A stretch of 15,366 bases of DNA, taken from an uncultured Pseudomonadota bacterium. Its GTDB lineage: Bacteria; Pseudomonadota; Gammaproteobacteria; Methylococcales; Methylomonadaceae. Below, one piece after another: positions 1 to 6,273 of this stretch; position 1 is the stretch's first letter, and each line of letters starts with the position of its first letter. Below the pieces are notes generated by a model. That model ran no database searches and was not told the origin of the DNA. It worked only from the letters and a program-made list of their open reading frames with translations. The stretch covers positions 1 to 15,366 of the forward strand of contig CAJBJW010000300.1 of assembly GCA_903953455.1 (NCBI GenBank). The letters run 5' to 3'. Position numbers and translations under genes: made by a program.

Positions 1-915
1 GGTTATTTGAATTGCAGTAGCTAATGCACGACGCGCCGCATCACCCGTTACCAAAGGTTGATCTCCAGTTTGAATGCACGACACAAACTGCTCAATTTCA
101 GCCATCAGCGCATCACTCGTTTCAAATACCGCTTCCTCGCTGATAATTTCTGGCACGTTAGGAAACATTTCTTTTTCTCCTGTGCGATATTTTTGCAAAA
201 TACGATTTTGAAAATCAACTGACGCATACGAACTTGGTCTAAATAAACGCATTTTGCGCTCAAGTTTCATACTAATTCGACTAGCCGTCACATTAGCAAC
301 GCAACCATTTTTGAACGTGATACGTGCATTGGCAATATCGGTTCCTTTAGTTAAAACGGGTGTGCCACTTGCATCAATTCGCTCTACTTCGCAATTCACT
401 AGGGCTAAAATAATATCAATATCATGAATCATTAAATCAAGCACCACGCTTACATCATTCGCACGCGGATTAAAAGGCGCTAAGCGATGTGACTCAATAA
501 ACAACGGCTTTTCATCTTTATCTAATGCTAAAACAGCTGGATTAAAACGCTCTAAGTGACCTACTTGCAAAATGAGATTCTTTTCTTTTGCAATGGCAAT
601 TAATTCATCCGCTTGCTCAACGGTGGTGGTAATCGGTTTTTCAATTAAAACGTGTGCACCCGCATTTAAAAAATCTTTTGCTACTTGATAATGCAGTGTG
701 GTTGGTACAACGATGCTTACCGCATCAACGTGTCCAAGCAAACTAGTATAATCCGTGAAGGCTTTTGCACCGTGTTGTTGAGCAATGGTTTGTGCGGTTT
801 CTTCATTTATATCTACCACCGCAACCAAATCGCAATCTGGCAATGTCGCGTATTTTTCAGCATGAAATTTACCTAAATAACCTGTGCCAATCACAGCGCA
901 TTTTAATTTTATCAT
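1..915 (-). CDS. Gfo/Idh/MocA-family NAD(P)-dependent dehydrogenase, possibly GnnA-like (3' end outside window)
   Basis: I translated this frame by hand; it stays open for 305 codons to the window edge, so the C terminus is missing. The N terminus has a Rossmann nucleotide-binding motif (GTGYLG, residues 10-15). The family's EKP motif is at residues 92-94, and a DLMIHDID stretch carries the usual catalytic His (H164). VGHLERFNP (residues 118-126) recalls UDP-GlcNAc 3-dehydrogenase GnnA and related sugar-nucleotide oxidoreductases, which would make a precursor of lipid A with amide-linked acyl chains. That assignment is inferred from memory of the family; only the superfamily is certain. The ATG lies 10 bp after the aat stop, and an AAAGGG ribosome-binding site overlaps that stop. 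It is therefore the last visible gene of a trxB-aat-dehydrogenase operon. The substrate is unknown from this window. Confidence 0.9.
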   Translation of the reverse strand, partial: MIKLKCAVIGTGYLGKFHAEKYATLPDCDLVAVVDINEETAQTIAQQHGAKAFTDYTSLLGHVDAVSIVVPTTLHYQVAKDFLNAGAHVLIEKPITTTVEQADELIAIAKEKNLILQVGHLERFNPAVLALDKDEKPLFIESHRLAPFNPRANDVSVVLDLMIHDIDIILALVNCEVERIDASGTPVLTKGTDIANARITFKNGCVANVTASRISMKLERKMRLFRPSSYASVDFQNRILQKYRTGEKEMFPNVPEIISEEAVFETSDALMAEIEQFVSCIQTGDQPLVTGDAARRALATAIQIT

Positions 916-925
916 TGAATACCCT

Positions 926-1597
926 TTACTCTTTTGAGCAATATATTGTTAATAATTGTGAAAATTCAGCGCGAGTTATTTCCTCCGCGCCTAAACTGAC
1001 GAGATGCTCACTGTAAACTTGACAATCAATCAACGCAAAACCTTTTGATTTTAATTGATTAACGCAATGCACAAACGCAACTTTTGATGCATCATTTTGC
1101 GTGTGAAACATCGACTCACCAAAAAATATTTTACCTAATGCAATACCATATAAACCGCCTACAAGCTGACCCTCACGCCACGCTTCAAATGAATGTGCAA
1201 CGCCTTCTTTGTGTAACTTGGAATAGGCTGTTTTTATCTCTTCACTTATCCACGTTCCTTCTGCATTAACACGCAATTTGGCGCAATTTTCCATGACAGA
1301 ATCAAACGCATGATTGGTTGTTACCTCAAATTTCTTTTGTCTCAGCGTCTTCGCTAATCGTGTTGAAATATGCAATTTTTCAGGAAAAAGCACTAAACGT
1401 GGATTTGGAGACCACCAAAGAATCGGCTCACCATCACTAAACCACGGAAACACACCGTGCCTGTATGCATTAATCAATCGCGCACTCGATAAACACCCAC
1501 CAGCAGCAAGCAAACCGTTAGGTTCATCTAGCGCCAGATTTAACGGTGGAAACGGTTGAGTAGGATAGTGCGGATCAAGAAACGGTAATTCGATCAA
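926..1597 (-). CDS. aat: Leucyl/phenylalanyl-tRNA--protein transferase
   Basis: Aat transfers Leu or Phe from aminoacyl-tRNA to proteins with N-terminal Arg or Lys, marking them for ClpS/ClpAP degradation (bacterial N-end rule) in the cytosol. The 223-residue product has the family's signature blocks in order: EPNGLLAAGG near residue 25, AYRHGVFPWF near 44-53, ILWWSPNPR near 59-67, EGTWIS near 113, and FFGESMF followed by LIDCQVYSEHLVSLGAEEI near the C terminus. The length is close to the E. coli protein. The start is a TTG 4 bp after the trxB stop, with AGTAGG just upstream acting as ribosome-binding site. The tight spacing implies co-transcription and coupled translation with trxB. In many gammaproteobacteria aat is followed by bpt and infA; here a sugar-type dehydrogenase takes that place. 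Confidence 0.96.
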   Translation of the reverse strand: MIELPFLDPHYPTQPFPPLNLALDEPNGLLAAGGCLSSARLINAYRHGVFPWFSDGEPILWWSPNPRLVLFPEKLHISTRLAKTLRQKKFEVTTNHAFDSVMENCAKLRVNAEGTWISEEIKTAYSKLHKEGVAHSFEAWREGQLVGGLYGIALGKIFFGESMFHTQNDASKVAFVHCVNQLKSKGFALIDCQVYSEHLVSLGAEEITRAEFSQLLTIYCSKE

Positions 1598-1601
1598 TCG
1601 C

Positions 1602-2549
1602 CTACTGCTCTAAAAATTTATCTGCATCAAGCGCTGCCATGCAACCCGCACCCGCCGATGTAATCGCTTGTTTGTAAACGGAGTCCATGACATCGCCCGC
1701 GGCAAAAACACCAGGAACACTGGTTGCTGTCGCATTGCCTTCAATCCCACTATTCACTTTAATATAGCCATGGGCCATATCAAGTTGACCAGCGAAAATT
1801 TCCGTATTGGGATTATGACCGATCGCAATAAATACACCATGCACATCAATATCTTTTGTTGTGCCGTCTTGCGCATTTTTAATGCGAATACCCGTCACAC
1901 CCATCTCATCACCAAGCACTTCATCAAGTTCACAAAACCACTCAATCTCTACATTTCCATTTTTGGCTTTTTCAAGTAACTTATCAGACAAAATTCTTTC
2001 TGAGCGAAACTTATCACGACGATGAATAACCGTTACTTTTGACGCAATATTCGATAAATATAACGCTTCTTCAACGGCTGCATTACCACCGCCAATGACT
2101 GCAACAGGCTTGCCGCGATAGAAAAAACCATCACAGGTTGCACATGCTGAAACACCGCGTCCTTTGAACGCCTCTTCCGACTCTAACCCTAAATAACGCG
2201 CCGATGCACCTGTCGCAATAATTAAGGCGTCGCAAGTATATACACCACTATCACCCGTTAAAGTGAAAGGTCGTTTACTTAAATCGGCTGTGTGAATATG
2301 ATCAAAAATAATCTCAGTTGCGAAACGCTCAGCGTGATTTAGCATACGCGTCATTAAATCCGGACCTTGTACGCCATCAACATCACCAGGCCAATTATCT
2401 ACTTCCGTTGTGGTCGTTAATTGACCACCTTGTTGCATTCCCGTAATCATGACCGGTTTTAAGTTCGCACGGGCTGCATAAATAGCCGCTGTATAACCCG
2501 CAGGACCTGAACCTAAAATTAACAACTTACAATGTTTTGCTTCGCTCAC
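1602..2549 (-). CDS. trxB: Thioredoxin-disulfide reductase
   Basis: This FAD enzyme uses NADPH to reduce thioredoxin in the cytosol. The 315-residue product has the expected layout. An N-terminal FAD-binding GSGPAG lies at residues 13-18. The redox-active CATC (C136, C139) is followed by DGFF. The NADPH-binding GGGNAAVEEA is near residues 153-162, with HRRDKFR just after. A C-terminal GVFAAGDVMD block binds FAD. The length matches the low-molecular-weight bacterial class. The start is a GTG preceded by GGAGA at a good distance, and no ATG fits better. It is the first gene of a minus-strand operon with aat and the dehydrogenase, and it is divergent from the DksA/TraR-like gene. Every catalytic feature is intact. 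Confidence 0.97.
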   Translation of the reverse strand: MSEAKHCKLLILGSGPAGYTAAIYAARANLKPVMITGMQQGGQLTTTTEVDNWPGDVDGVQGPDLMTRMLNHAERFATEIIFDHIHTADLSKRPFTLTGDSGVYTCDALIIATGASARYLGLESEEAFKGRGVSACATCDGFFYRGKPVAVIGGGNAAVEEALYLSNIASKVTVIHRRDKFRSERILSDKLLEKAKNGNVEIEWFCELDEVLGDEMGVTGIRIKNAQDGTTKDIDVHGVFIAIGHNPNTEIFAGQLDMAHGYIKVNSGIEGNATATSVPGVFAAGDVMDSVYKQAITSAGAGCMAALDADKFLEQ

Positions 2550-2567
2550 AAAAAAGTCTCCAAAATA

Positions 2568-2597
2568 ATGAAAGTAATAAGTTTTGAATTATGTCAA
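2568..2597 (-). promoter_or_regulatory. Candidate trxB operon promoter
   Basis: Read on the minus strand, a perfect -35 TTGACA (2592-2597) is followed after 18 bp by TTTCAT (2568-2573), a four-of-six match to the -10 consensus. It lies directly upstream of the trxB ribosome-binding site, which leaves a very short leader. The -10 is weak, so this is a tentative call. Confidence 0.35.
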
Positions 2598-2606
2598 TGA
2601 AATAGC

Positions 2607-2635
2607 GTCTCGTAAATGTTTTCTTACGTTATAAT
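2607..2635 (+). promoter_or_regulatory. Candidate promoter of the DksA/TraR-like gene
   Basis: A perfect TATAAT (2630-2635) lies 40 bp upstream of the ATG. No good -35 hexamer is seen at 16-18 bp spacing (gtctcg at 2607-2612), so activity may depend on a regulator, or the match may be chance in AT-rich DNA. Confidence 0.4.
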
Positions 2636-2675
2636 TCAATTACTGCATAAATTCACTTACTTATAAGAAGGAACA

Positions 2676-3017
2676 ATGACTACAAATTATAATGATGTAC
2701 GCAACAATTTACTGGCTATGCTTGAAGAACTCGACGAGCGGTTAACAACAATCACGCAACACGTTCGTCACGCTGACACCGACATTGAAAAAGATTCTGA
2801 AGAACAAGTCACACAAAATGAAGGCAATGAAGTCGAGGATTACCTTGGGAATTCAGCACGACGCGAAATCAAGGCCATTAAAGAAGCGCTTGCTCGTATA
2901 GATCGCGGTGATTACCACATTTGCCAAACATGTGGTGAAGAAATTAATCCTGAACGATTAAAGGTGATACCTTATTCCAATGTTTGTATTAAATGCGCCC
3001 AACAAGTTGAACAATAA
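2676..3017 (+). CDS. DksA/TraR-family C4 zinc-finger protein
   Basis: The 113-residue protein has an N-terminal helical region with acidic patches and a C-terminal four-cysteine zinc finger (C83, C86, C104, C107; CQTC and CIKC). DksA and TraR proteins enter the RNA polymerase secondary channel and tune transcription, in DksA's case together with ppGpp. This one is shorter than E. coli DksA (151 residues). The coiled-coil tip is replaced by an acidic stretch (residues 35-55), so it belongs to the short DksA-like group and need not act as true DksA. The start is supported by GAAGGA just upstream of the ATG. It is a single-gene unit, divergent from trxB and convergent with the tRNA genes. Its RNA polymerase role is inferred from the family. 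Confidence 0.9.
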   Translation: MTTNYNDVRNNLLAMLEELDERLTTITQHVRHADTDIEKDSEEQVTQNEGNEVEDYLGNSARREIKAIKEALARIDRGDYHICQTCGEEINPERLKVIPYSNVCIKCAQQVEQ

Positions 3018-3048
3018 AAAACCATCTAATCATCAATAAATTTTAAGC

Positions 3049-3076
3049 AAAAAAAAGCCCTGCTTTACAGGGCTTT
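3049..3076. terminator. Bidirectional Rho-independent terminator
   Basis: A 9-bp perfect stem (3054-3062 paired with 3068-3076, core AGCCCTG/CAGGGCT) encloses a 5-nt loop. On the minus strand it is followed by eight T residues (A run at 3049-3056, partly in the stem), giving a strong terminator for the tRNA unit. On the plus strand the following TCTCTTTA is a weaker tail for the DksA/TraR-like gene. Confidence 0.88.
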
Positions 3077-3084
3077 CTCTTTAT

Positions 3085-3160
3085 TGGCTCCCCCGGACGG
3101 GCTCGAACCGCCGACCCAATGATTAACAGTCATTTGCTCTACCAACTGAGCTACAGGGGA
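3085..3160 (-). tRNA. tRNA-Asn (GTT)
   Basis: The 76-nt gene folds as a standard cloverleaf. The acceptor strand starts TCCCCTG and pairs with the sequence before GCCA. It has a D-loop AGCTCAGTTGG, a T-loop GGTTCGAGCC and an encoded CCA. The anticodon GTT (plus-strand AAC at 3125-3127) falls at tRNA positions 34-36. It is the second gene of the tRNA-Arg/tRNA-Asn unit, 15 bp after tRNA-Arg. The terminator hairpin begins about 9 bp past its 3' end. Being next to gatC is notable, because GatCAB can form Asn on this tRNA. Confidence 0.97.
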
Positions 3161-3175
3161 ATAAACTTCTTTAAA

Positions 3176-3252
3176 TGGTGCGCTCGGAGAGATTCGAACT
3201 CCCGACCGATCGGTTCGTAGCCGATTACTCTATCCAGCTGAGCTACGAGCGC
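3176..3252 (-). tRNA. tRNA-Arg (ACG)
   Basis: The 77-nt gene is very close to E. coli tRNA-Arg(ACG): acceptor GCGCTCG, D-arm AGCTCAGCTGGATAGAG, anticodon loop CTACGAA, T-arm GAGTTCGAATCTC and an encoded CCA. The anticodon ACG (plus-strand CGT at 3216-3218) implies conversion of A34 to inosine by TadA, so that it reads CGU, CGC and CGA. It is the first gene of the unit, directly behind a strong promoter. Confidence 0.97.
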
Positions 3253-3266
3253 GTAGTTCAGACATC

Positions 3267-3295
3267 ATTATGAGAGATTGTTACATTTCTGTCAA
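3267..3295 (-). promoter_or_regulatory. Sigma70-type promoter of the tRNA-Arg/tRNA-Asn unit
   Basis: On the minus strand, a perfect TTGACA (3290-3295) and CATAAT (3267-3272) are separated by exactly 17 bp. This places the transcription start near 3260, a few bases before the tRNA-Arg 5' end at 3252. Long A/T tracts upstream (3296-3350) could act as an UP element. This is the best promoter in the window. Confidence 0.85.
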
Positions 3296-3351
3296 ACACT
3301 TTTTTCAAAAAAAATGTCTTTTAAAAATGAAAAAACTAAAAATAAAATAAA

Positions 3352-3365
3352 TTCAACTAGTTGAA
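3352..3365. other. 14-bp perfect palindrome after gatC
   Basis: The palindrome TTCAACTAGTTGAA begins 5 bp past the gatC stop. On the minus strand it is followed by a T-rich run (TTTATTTTATTTTT). As RNA it would form only a 5-bp stem with a 4-nt loop, so it is a weak terminator candidate for gatC or a protein-binding site. The stretch from here to the tRNA promoter holds no gene. Confidence 0.35.
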
Positions 3366-3369
3366 AAAA

Positions 3370-3654
3370 TCAATCAATAACTTTAGGAACCAAATACAAC
3401 CCATCTTCCGTTTTAGGGGCATTTTTTTGAAAATAATCACGTTGATTAACCTCTGTAACCTCATCAACACGCAGTCGCTGCACTTGATCCATTGGATGTG
3501 CCATGGGTTTAACATGCGTTGTATCTAACGCAGCCATTTGTGTCATTAAGGTTAAAATACCATTTAAATCTGAGGCGTAAGCATCTACATTTTGCTCTTC
3601 AATACCTAACCGGGCTAAATGCGCTATTTTTTTTACTTCTTCTGCTGACAACAT
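3370..3654 (-). CDS. gatC: Aspartyl/glutamyl-tRNA amidotransferase subunit C
   Basis: GatC is the small helical subunit that holds GatA and GatB together in the enzyme converting Asp-tRNA(Asn) or Glu-tRNA(Gln) to the amidated forms. The product (94 residues) has the family pattern: EEVKKIAHLARL at the start, ILTLMTQMAALDT in the middle, HVKPMAHP, LRVDEV, and the C-terminal GLYLVPKVI. Two in-frame ATGs occur (3658-3660 and 3652-3654). GGAG lies only 2 nt from the first but 8 nt from the second, so the second is chosen, and it also matches usual GatC N termini. The gene is divergent from mreB, as in Pseudomonas. However, gatA and gatB, which normally follow, are not here; two tRNA genes and AT-rich DNA take their place. 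Nothing in the gene itself looks degraded. Confidence 0.93.
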   Translation of the reverse strand: MLSAEEVKKIAHLARLGIEEQNVDAYASDLNGILTLMTQMAALDTTHVKPMAHPMDQVQRLRVDEVTEVNQRDYFQKNAPKTEDGLYLVPKVID

Positions 3655-3660
3655 TGCCAT

Positions 3661-3785
3661 ATCTCCACTAAATATATTTTGAATTTTATATTATCATGCC
3701 CGCAATATTTTATCGCTTGCTCAATGACATGCTTGATTGATAAAGTAACATAATTTTTATCTTCACATAAAGGATACAACTAGAA
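3661..3785. promoter_or_regulatory. Divergent gatC/mreB promoter region
   Basis: This 125-bp AT-rich gap must hold the promoters for both gatC (minus) and the mre cluster (plus). Candidate mreB elements are ATGACA (3724-3729) with CATAAT (3749-3754) at a long 19-bp spacing, or TTGATT (3733-3738) with TTTTAT (3755-3760) at 16 bp. Neither is convincing. AAAGGAT at 3770-3776 serves as the mreB ribosome-binding site, about 10 nt before the ATG. Confidence 0.35.
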
Positions 3786-4829
3786 ATGTTCAAGAGAATT
3801 CGCGGTCTTTTTTCCAACGATTTGTCTATAGATTTAGGAACCGCCAATACATTAATTTATATCCCCGGACAGGGTATTGTACTCAATGAACCTTCCGTTG
3901 TAGCAATAAAAGAAGATAAAATTCGTGGTGCAAAAACCATCGCAGCAGTGGGCCTCGAAGCTAAATTAATGTTAGGGCGCACACCAGGAAATATTACGGC
4001 TATCCGCCCCCTCAAAGATGGTGTCATTGCAGATTTTGCCGTCACTGAGCGCATGCTTCGCTACTTCATTGAGAAGGTGCATAAAAGTAAATTTTTGCGT
4101 CCAAGTCCACGTATCTTAATTTGTGTGCCTTGCGGTTCTACGCAAGTTGAGCGCCGAGCCATTAGAGAATCAGCCGCTATGGCAGGTGCACGCGAAGTCT
4201 ATTTAATTGAAGAGCCTATGTCTGCTGCAATGGGCGCAGGTCTCCCTGTGGCAGATCCTTGTGGTTCTATGGTGCTTGACATAGGCGGTGGCACGTCAGA
4301 AGTTGCGATTATTTCTATTAATGGGATTGTGTATTCTAATTCTGTTCGAATTGGTGGTGATCGCTTTGATGAAGCCATTGTGAACTATGTAAAACGTAAC
4401 TACGGTACATTAATTGGTGAAACAACCGCTGAACGGATTAAACAAGAAATTGGCACCGCATACCCTGGCAGTTCGATGCGTGAAATTGAAATTACAGGTC
4501 GCAATTTAGCCGAAGGCGTCCCACGCAGTTTCACACTAAATAGCAATGAAATTTTAGAAGCGCTTCAAGAGCCACTATCAGGTATTGTCGGCGCTGTTAA
4601 GTTGGCACTTGAGCAAACACCACCCGAATTAGGCTCAGACGTCGCCAGTCGTGGTATTTATTTAACAGGCGGTGGTGCGCTACTAAAAGACATAGATCGC
4701 TTAATTTCTGAAGAAACGGGATTACCTGTTCATATTGCAGACGACCCCTTGACATGTGTTGCACGCGGGGGAGGTATGATTTTGGAAATGCTAGACAAAA
4801 AAGGCGTATCCACATTTTCTCTCGAATAA
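3786..4829 (+). CDS. mreB: Rod-shape-determining actin homologue MreB
   Basis: MreB is a bacterial actin that forms short filaments on the inner face of the membrane and orients the side-wall peptidoglycan machinery. The 347-residue product is full length. The N-terminal MFKRIRGLFS is the expected amphipathic membrane-binding helix. Phosphate-1 motif DLGTAN is at residues 16-21, phosphate-2 LDIGGGTSEV at 164-173 and the adenosine motif TGGGA at 294-298. EEPMSAAMGAG (142-152) is also typical. It opens the mreBCD-mrdA-rodA cluster and is separated from mreC by a strong inverted repeat, which may help keep MreB more abundant than the membrane proteins downstream. No anomaly is seen. Confidence 0.98.
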   Translation: MFKRIRGLFSNDLSIDLGTANTLIYIPGQGIVLNEPSVVAIKEDKIRGAKTIAAVGLEAKLMLGRTPGNITAIRPLKDGVIADFAVTERMLRYFIEKVHKSKFLRPSPRILICVPCGSTQVERRAIRESAAMAGAREVYLIEEPMSAAMGAGLPVADPCGSMVLDIGGGTSEVAIISINGIVYSNSVRIGGDRFDEAIVNYVKRNYGTLIGETTAERIKQEIGTAYPGSSMREIEITGRNLAEGVPRSFTLNSNEILEALQEPLSGIVGAVKLALEQTPPELGSDVASRGIYLTGGGALLKDIDRLISEETGLPVHIADDPLTCVARGGGMILEMLDKKGVSTFSLE

Positions 4830-4853
4830 ATAATCCACGTCGTTTCTTGAATG

Positions 4854-4888
4854 TTCGCGTTAACTAAGGCCGCTTCTGTTAACGCGAA
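4854..4888 (+). promoter_or_regulatory. Strong inverted repeat between mreB and mreC
   Basis: TTCGCGTTAAC (4854-4864) and GTTAACGCGAA (4878-4888) are perfect reverse complements, 11 bp, around a 13-nt loop; two G-U pairs could extend the stem at its base. The following TGGATTTTAATTTTATTT is T-rich but interrupted, so it could be a partial terminator (attenuator), an RNase processing or stability hairpin, or an operator. It lies 31 bp upstream of the proposed mreC start. Confidence 0.7.
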
Positions 4889-4919
4889 TGGATTTTAATT
4901 TTATTTATGGATTGTCGCC

Positions 4920-5795
4920 ATTAAACTCTTATTTGCAACCAGCTCATCAATTAACTTGCGTTTGTTGATTGCAATTATTGCATCTATCACCTTGTTAATT
5001 ACCGATTACCGTAGCGAACGCTTATTGCCGCTACGTGCAACATTATCTGTATTAACGGATTCACTCAAATACGCCGTCGATTTACCCGTCAGCCTTTTTG
5101 AAAAGGTATCAAGCGAATTATCAAGTTACGATACGCTAAAAAAAGAAAATACATCGCTACGCCAAGAGCAACTTATCAATAGAACGCAGTTACTTAAGTT
5201 TGATGCACTTGAAAAAGAAAATATTCGTTTGCGTGCCTTACTAGAAAATTCATTTAAATTAGGTGAACAAGTTCTTATTGCAGAATTGTTATCAATTAAC
5301 TTGGTCGCTGATGAGCATATTATGGTTGTCAATAAAGGCACACGCTTTGGTGTTCATCCACAGCAACCCGTTCTTGATGTTAACGGCGTCGTAGGTCAAG
5401 TATTTCGTGCCCTACCCTTTAGCTCTGAAATTATGCTTATTACCGATCCAAATCATGCAATTCCTGTTCAAGTCAATCGTAACGGATTACTCACCATTGC
5501 CGTCGGTAGCGGCATGTCAAATCAACTCAACCTGCCTTATTTACCCAATAATGCGGATATTCGCCCCGGTGACTTATTAATTACGTCGGGACTTGGTGGT
5601 GTTTTTCCTGCTGGCTATCCTGTGGGAATTGTCGATGATTTCCCCGAAACCAATAATAAATCCATTCCGCACATTACCGCTACGCCAAAATCACTTTTAG
5701 ATAGAAAGCGTGAAGTATTGATTGTGTGGGGAAGTAATGCGCTGATGCCACTCACCACTCCACTAAGTAAAACACCCGCCGATAATGAACAATAG
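4920..5795 (+). CDS. mreC: Rod-shape-determining protein MreC (probable AUU start)
   Basis: MreC is an inner-membrane protein whose periplasmic beta domains contact PBP2 and activate the RodA-PBP2 synthase. The frame has no ATG or GTG at its N terminus. A TTG at 4956 would cut into the protein before the membrane segment. Starting at the ATT at 4920 gives 291 residues that align without gaps to E. coli MreC as I recall it: M-K-x-x-F at 1-5, S10, R14 before the membrane helix, and D29-x-R31 after it. TATGGA (4906-4911) is a modest ribosome-binding site. After the helix come a coiled coil (about residues 65-115) and the periplasmic domain with GVVGQVFRALP and LLITSGLGGVFPAGYPVG. The C terminus lacks the long Pro/Gln-rich tail of E. 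coli. A frameshift from an ATG at 4888 is the alternative. It overlaps mreD by 11 bp. Confidence 0.93.
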   Translation: MKLLFATSSSINLRLLIAIIASITLLITDYRSERLLPLRATLSVLTDSLKYAVDLPVSLFEKVSSELSSYDTLKKENTSLRQEQLINRTQLLKFDALEKENIRLRALLENSFKLGEQVLIAELLSINLVADEHIMVVNKGTRFGVHPQQPVLDVNGVVGQVFRALPFSSEIMLITDPNHAIPVQVNRNGLLTIAVGSGMSNQLNLPYLPNNADIRPGDLLITSGLGGVFPAGYPVGIVDDFPETNNKSIPHITATPKSLLDRKREVLIVWGSNALMPLTTPLSKTPADNEQ

Positions 5796-6255
5796 CTATA
5801 GCGCAATGCGTATTTTCATCACATTATTCTTTGCCATGTGTTTGCGCATCACGCCCCTATCTGACACACTCGCTCCCCTCAATCCAGATTGGGTATTGCT
5901 TGTGCTTATCTACTGGAGCCTTGCTATTCCTGAGAGCGTAGGCATTGCCCATGCGTGGTTTTTGGGGATTTTAGTGGACGTGTTATTGGGTCGGCATTTT
6001 GGGCAAAATGCCTTCATTTATTCACTCGTCATTTACGCCTGCTTAGTTTGGCATAAACAATTGCGCCAGTTCCCTGTTGTTCAACAAAGCGCTTTTATTT
6101 TCCTATGTTTATTATTTTCACAATTGCTGTTTTTCTGGTTTAAAAATGTTCATGCCTCTGTACAAATTACCGGTATATTTTGGCTACCCATTTTTAGCGG
6201 CACCGTACTATGGCCATTTATCTACCAACTTATGCGTTCAATTCGTCGGCTTTAA
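5785..6255 (+). CDS. mreD: Rod-shape-determining protein MreD
   Basis: MreD is a small polytopic inner-membrane partner of MreC in the elongasome. The 156-residue product is almost wholly hydrophobic, with about five or six membrane segments. It carries the family's NPDWVLLVLIYWSLAIPE near residues 36-53, with a GILVDVLLG block soon after and a C-terminal LWPFIYQLMRSIRR. The ATG at 5785 overlaps the mreC end and aligns with E. coli MreD from residue 1. An internal ATG at 5806 would remove seven residues and is less likely. The overlap implies translational coupling to mreC. Confidence 0.95.
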   Translation: MNNSYSAMRIFITLFFAMCLRITPLSDTLAPLNPDWVLLVLIYWSLAIPESVGIAHAWFLGILVDVLLGRHFGQNAFIYSLVIYACLVWHKQLRQFPVVQQSAFIFLCLLFSQLLFFWFKNVHASVQITGIFWLPIFSGTVLWPFIYQLMRSIRRL

Positions 6256-6273
6256 CCGTCACACTTCACATTT

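Noticed and set aside
3857..4054. Antisense open frames inside mreB and in most other genes
   Set aside because: They mirror the codon structure of the real genes on the other strand, lack ribosome-binding sites and resemble no family.
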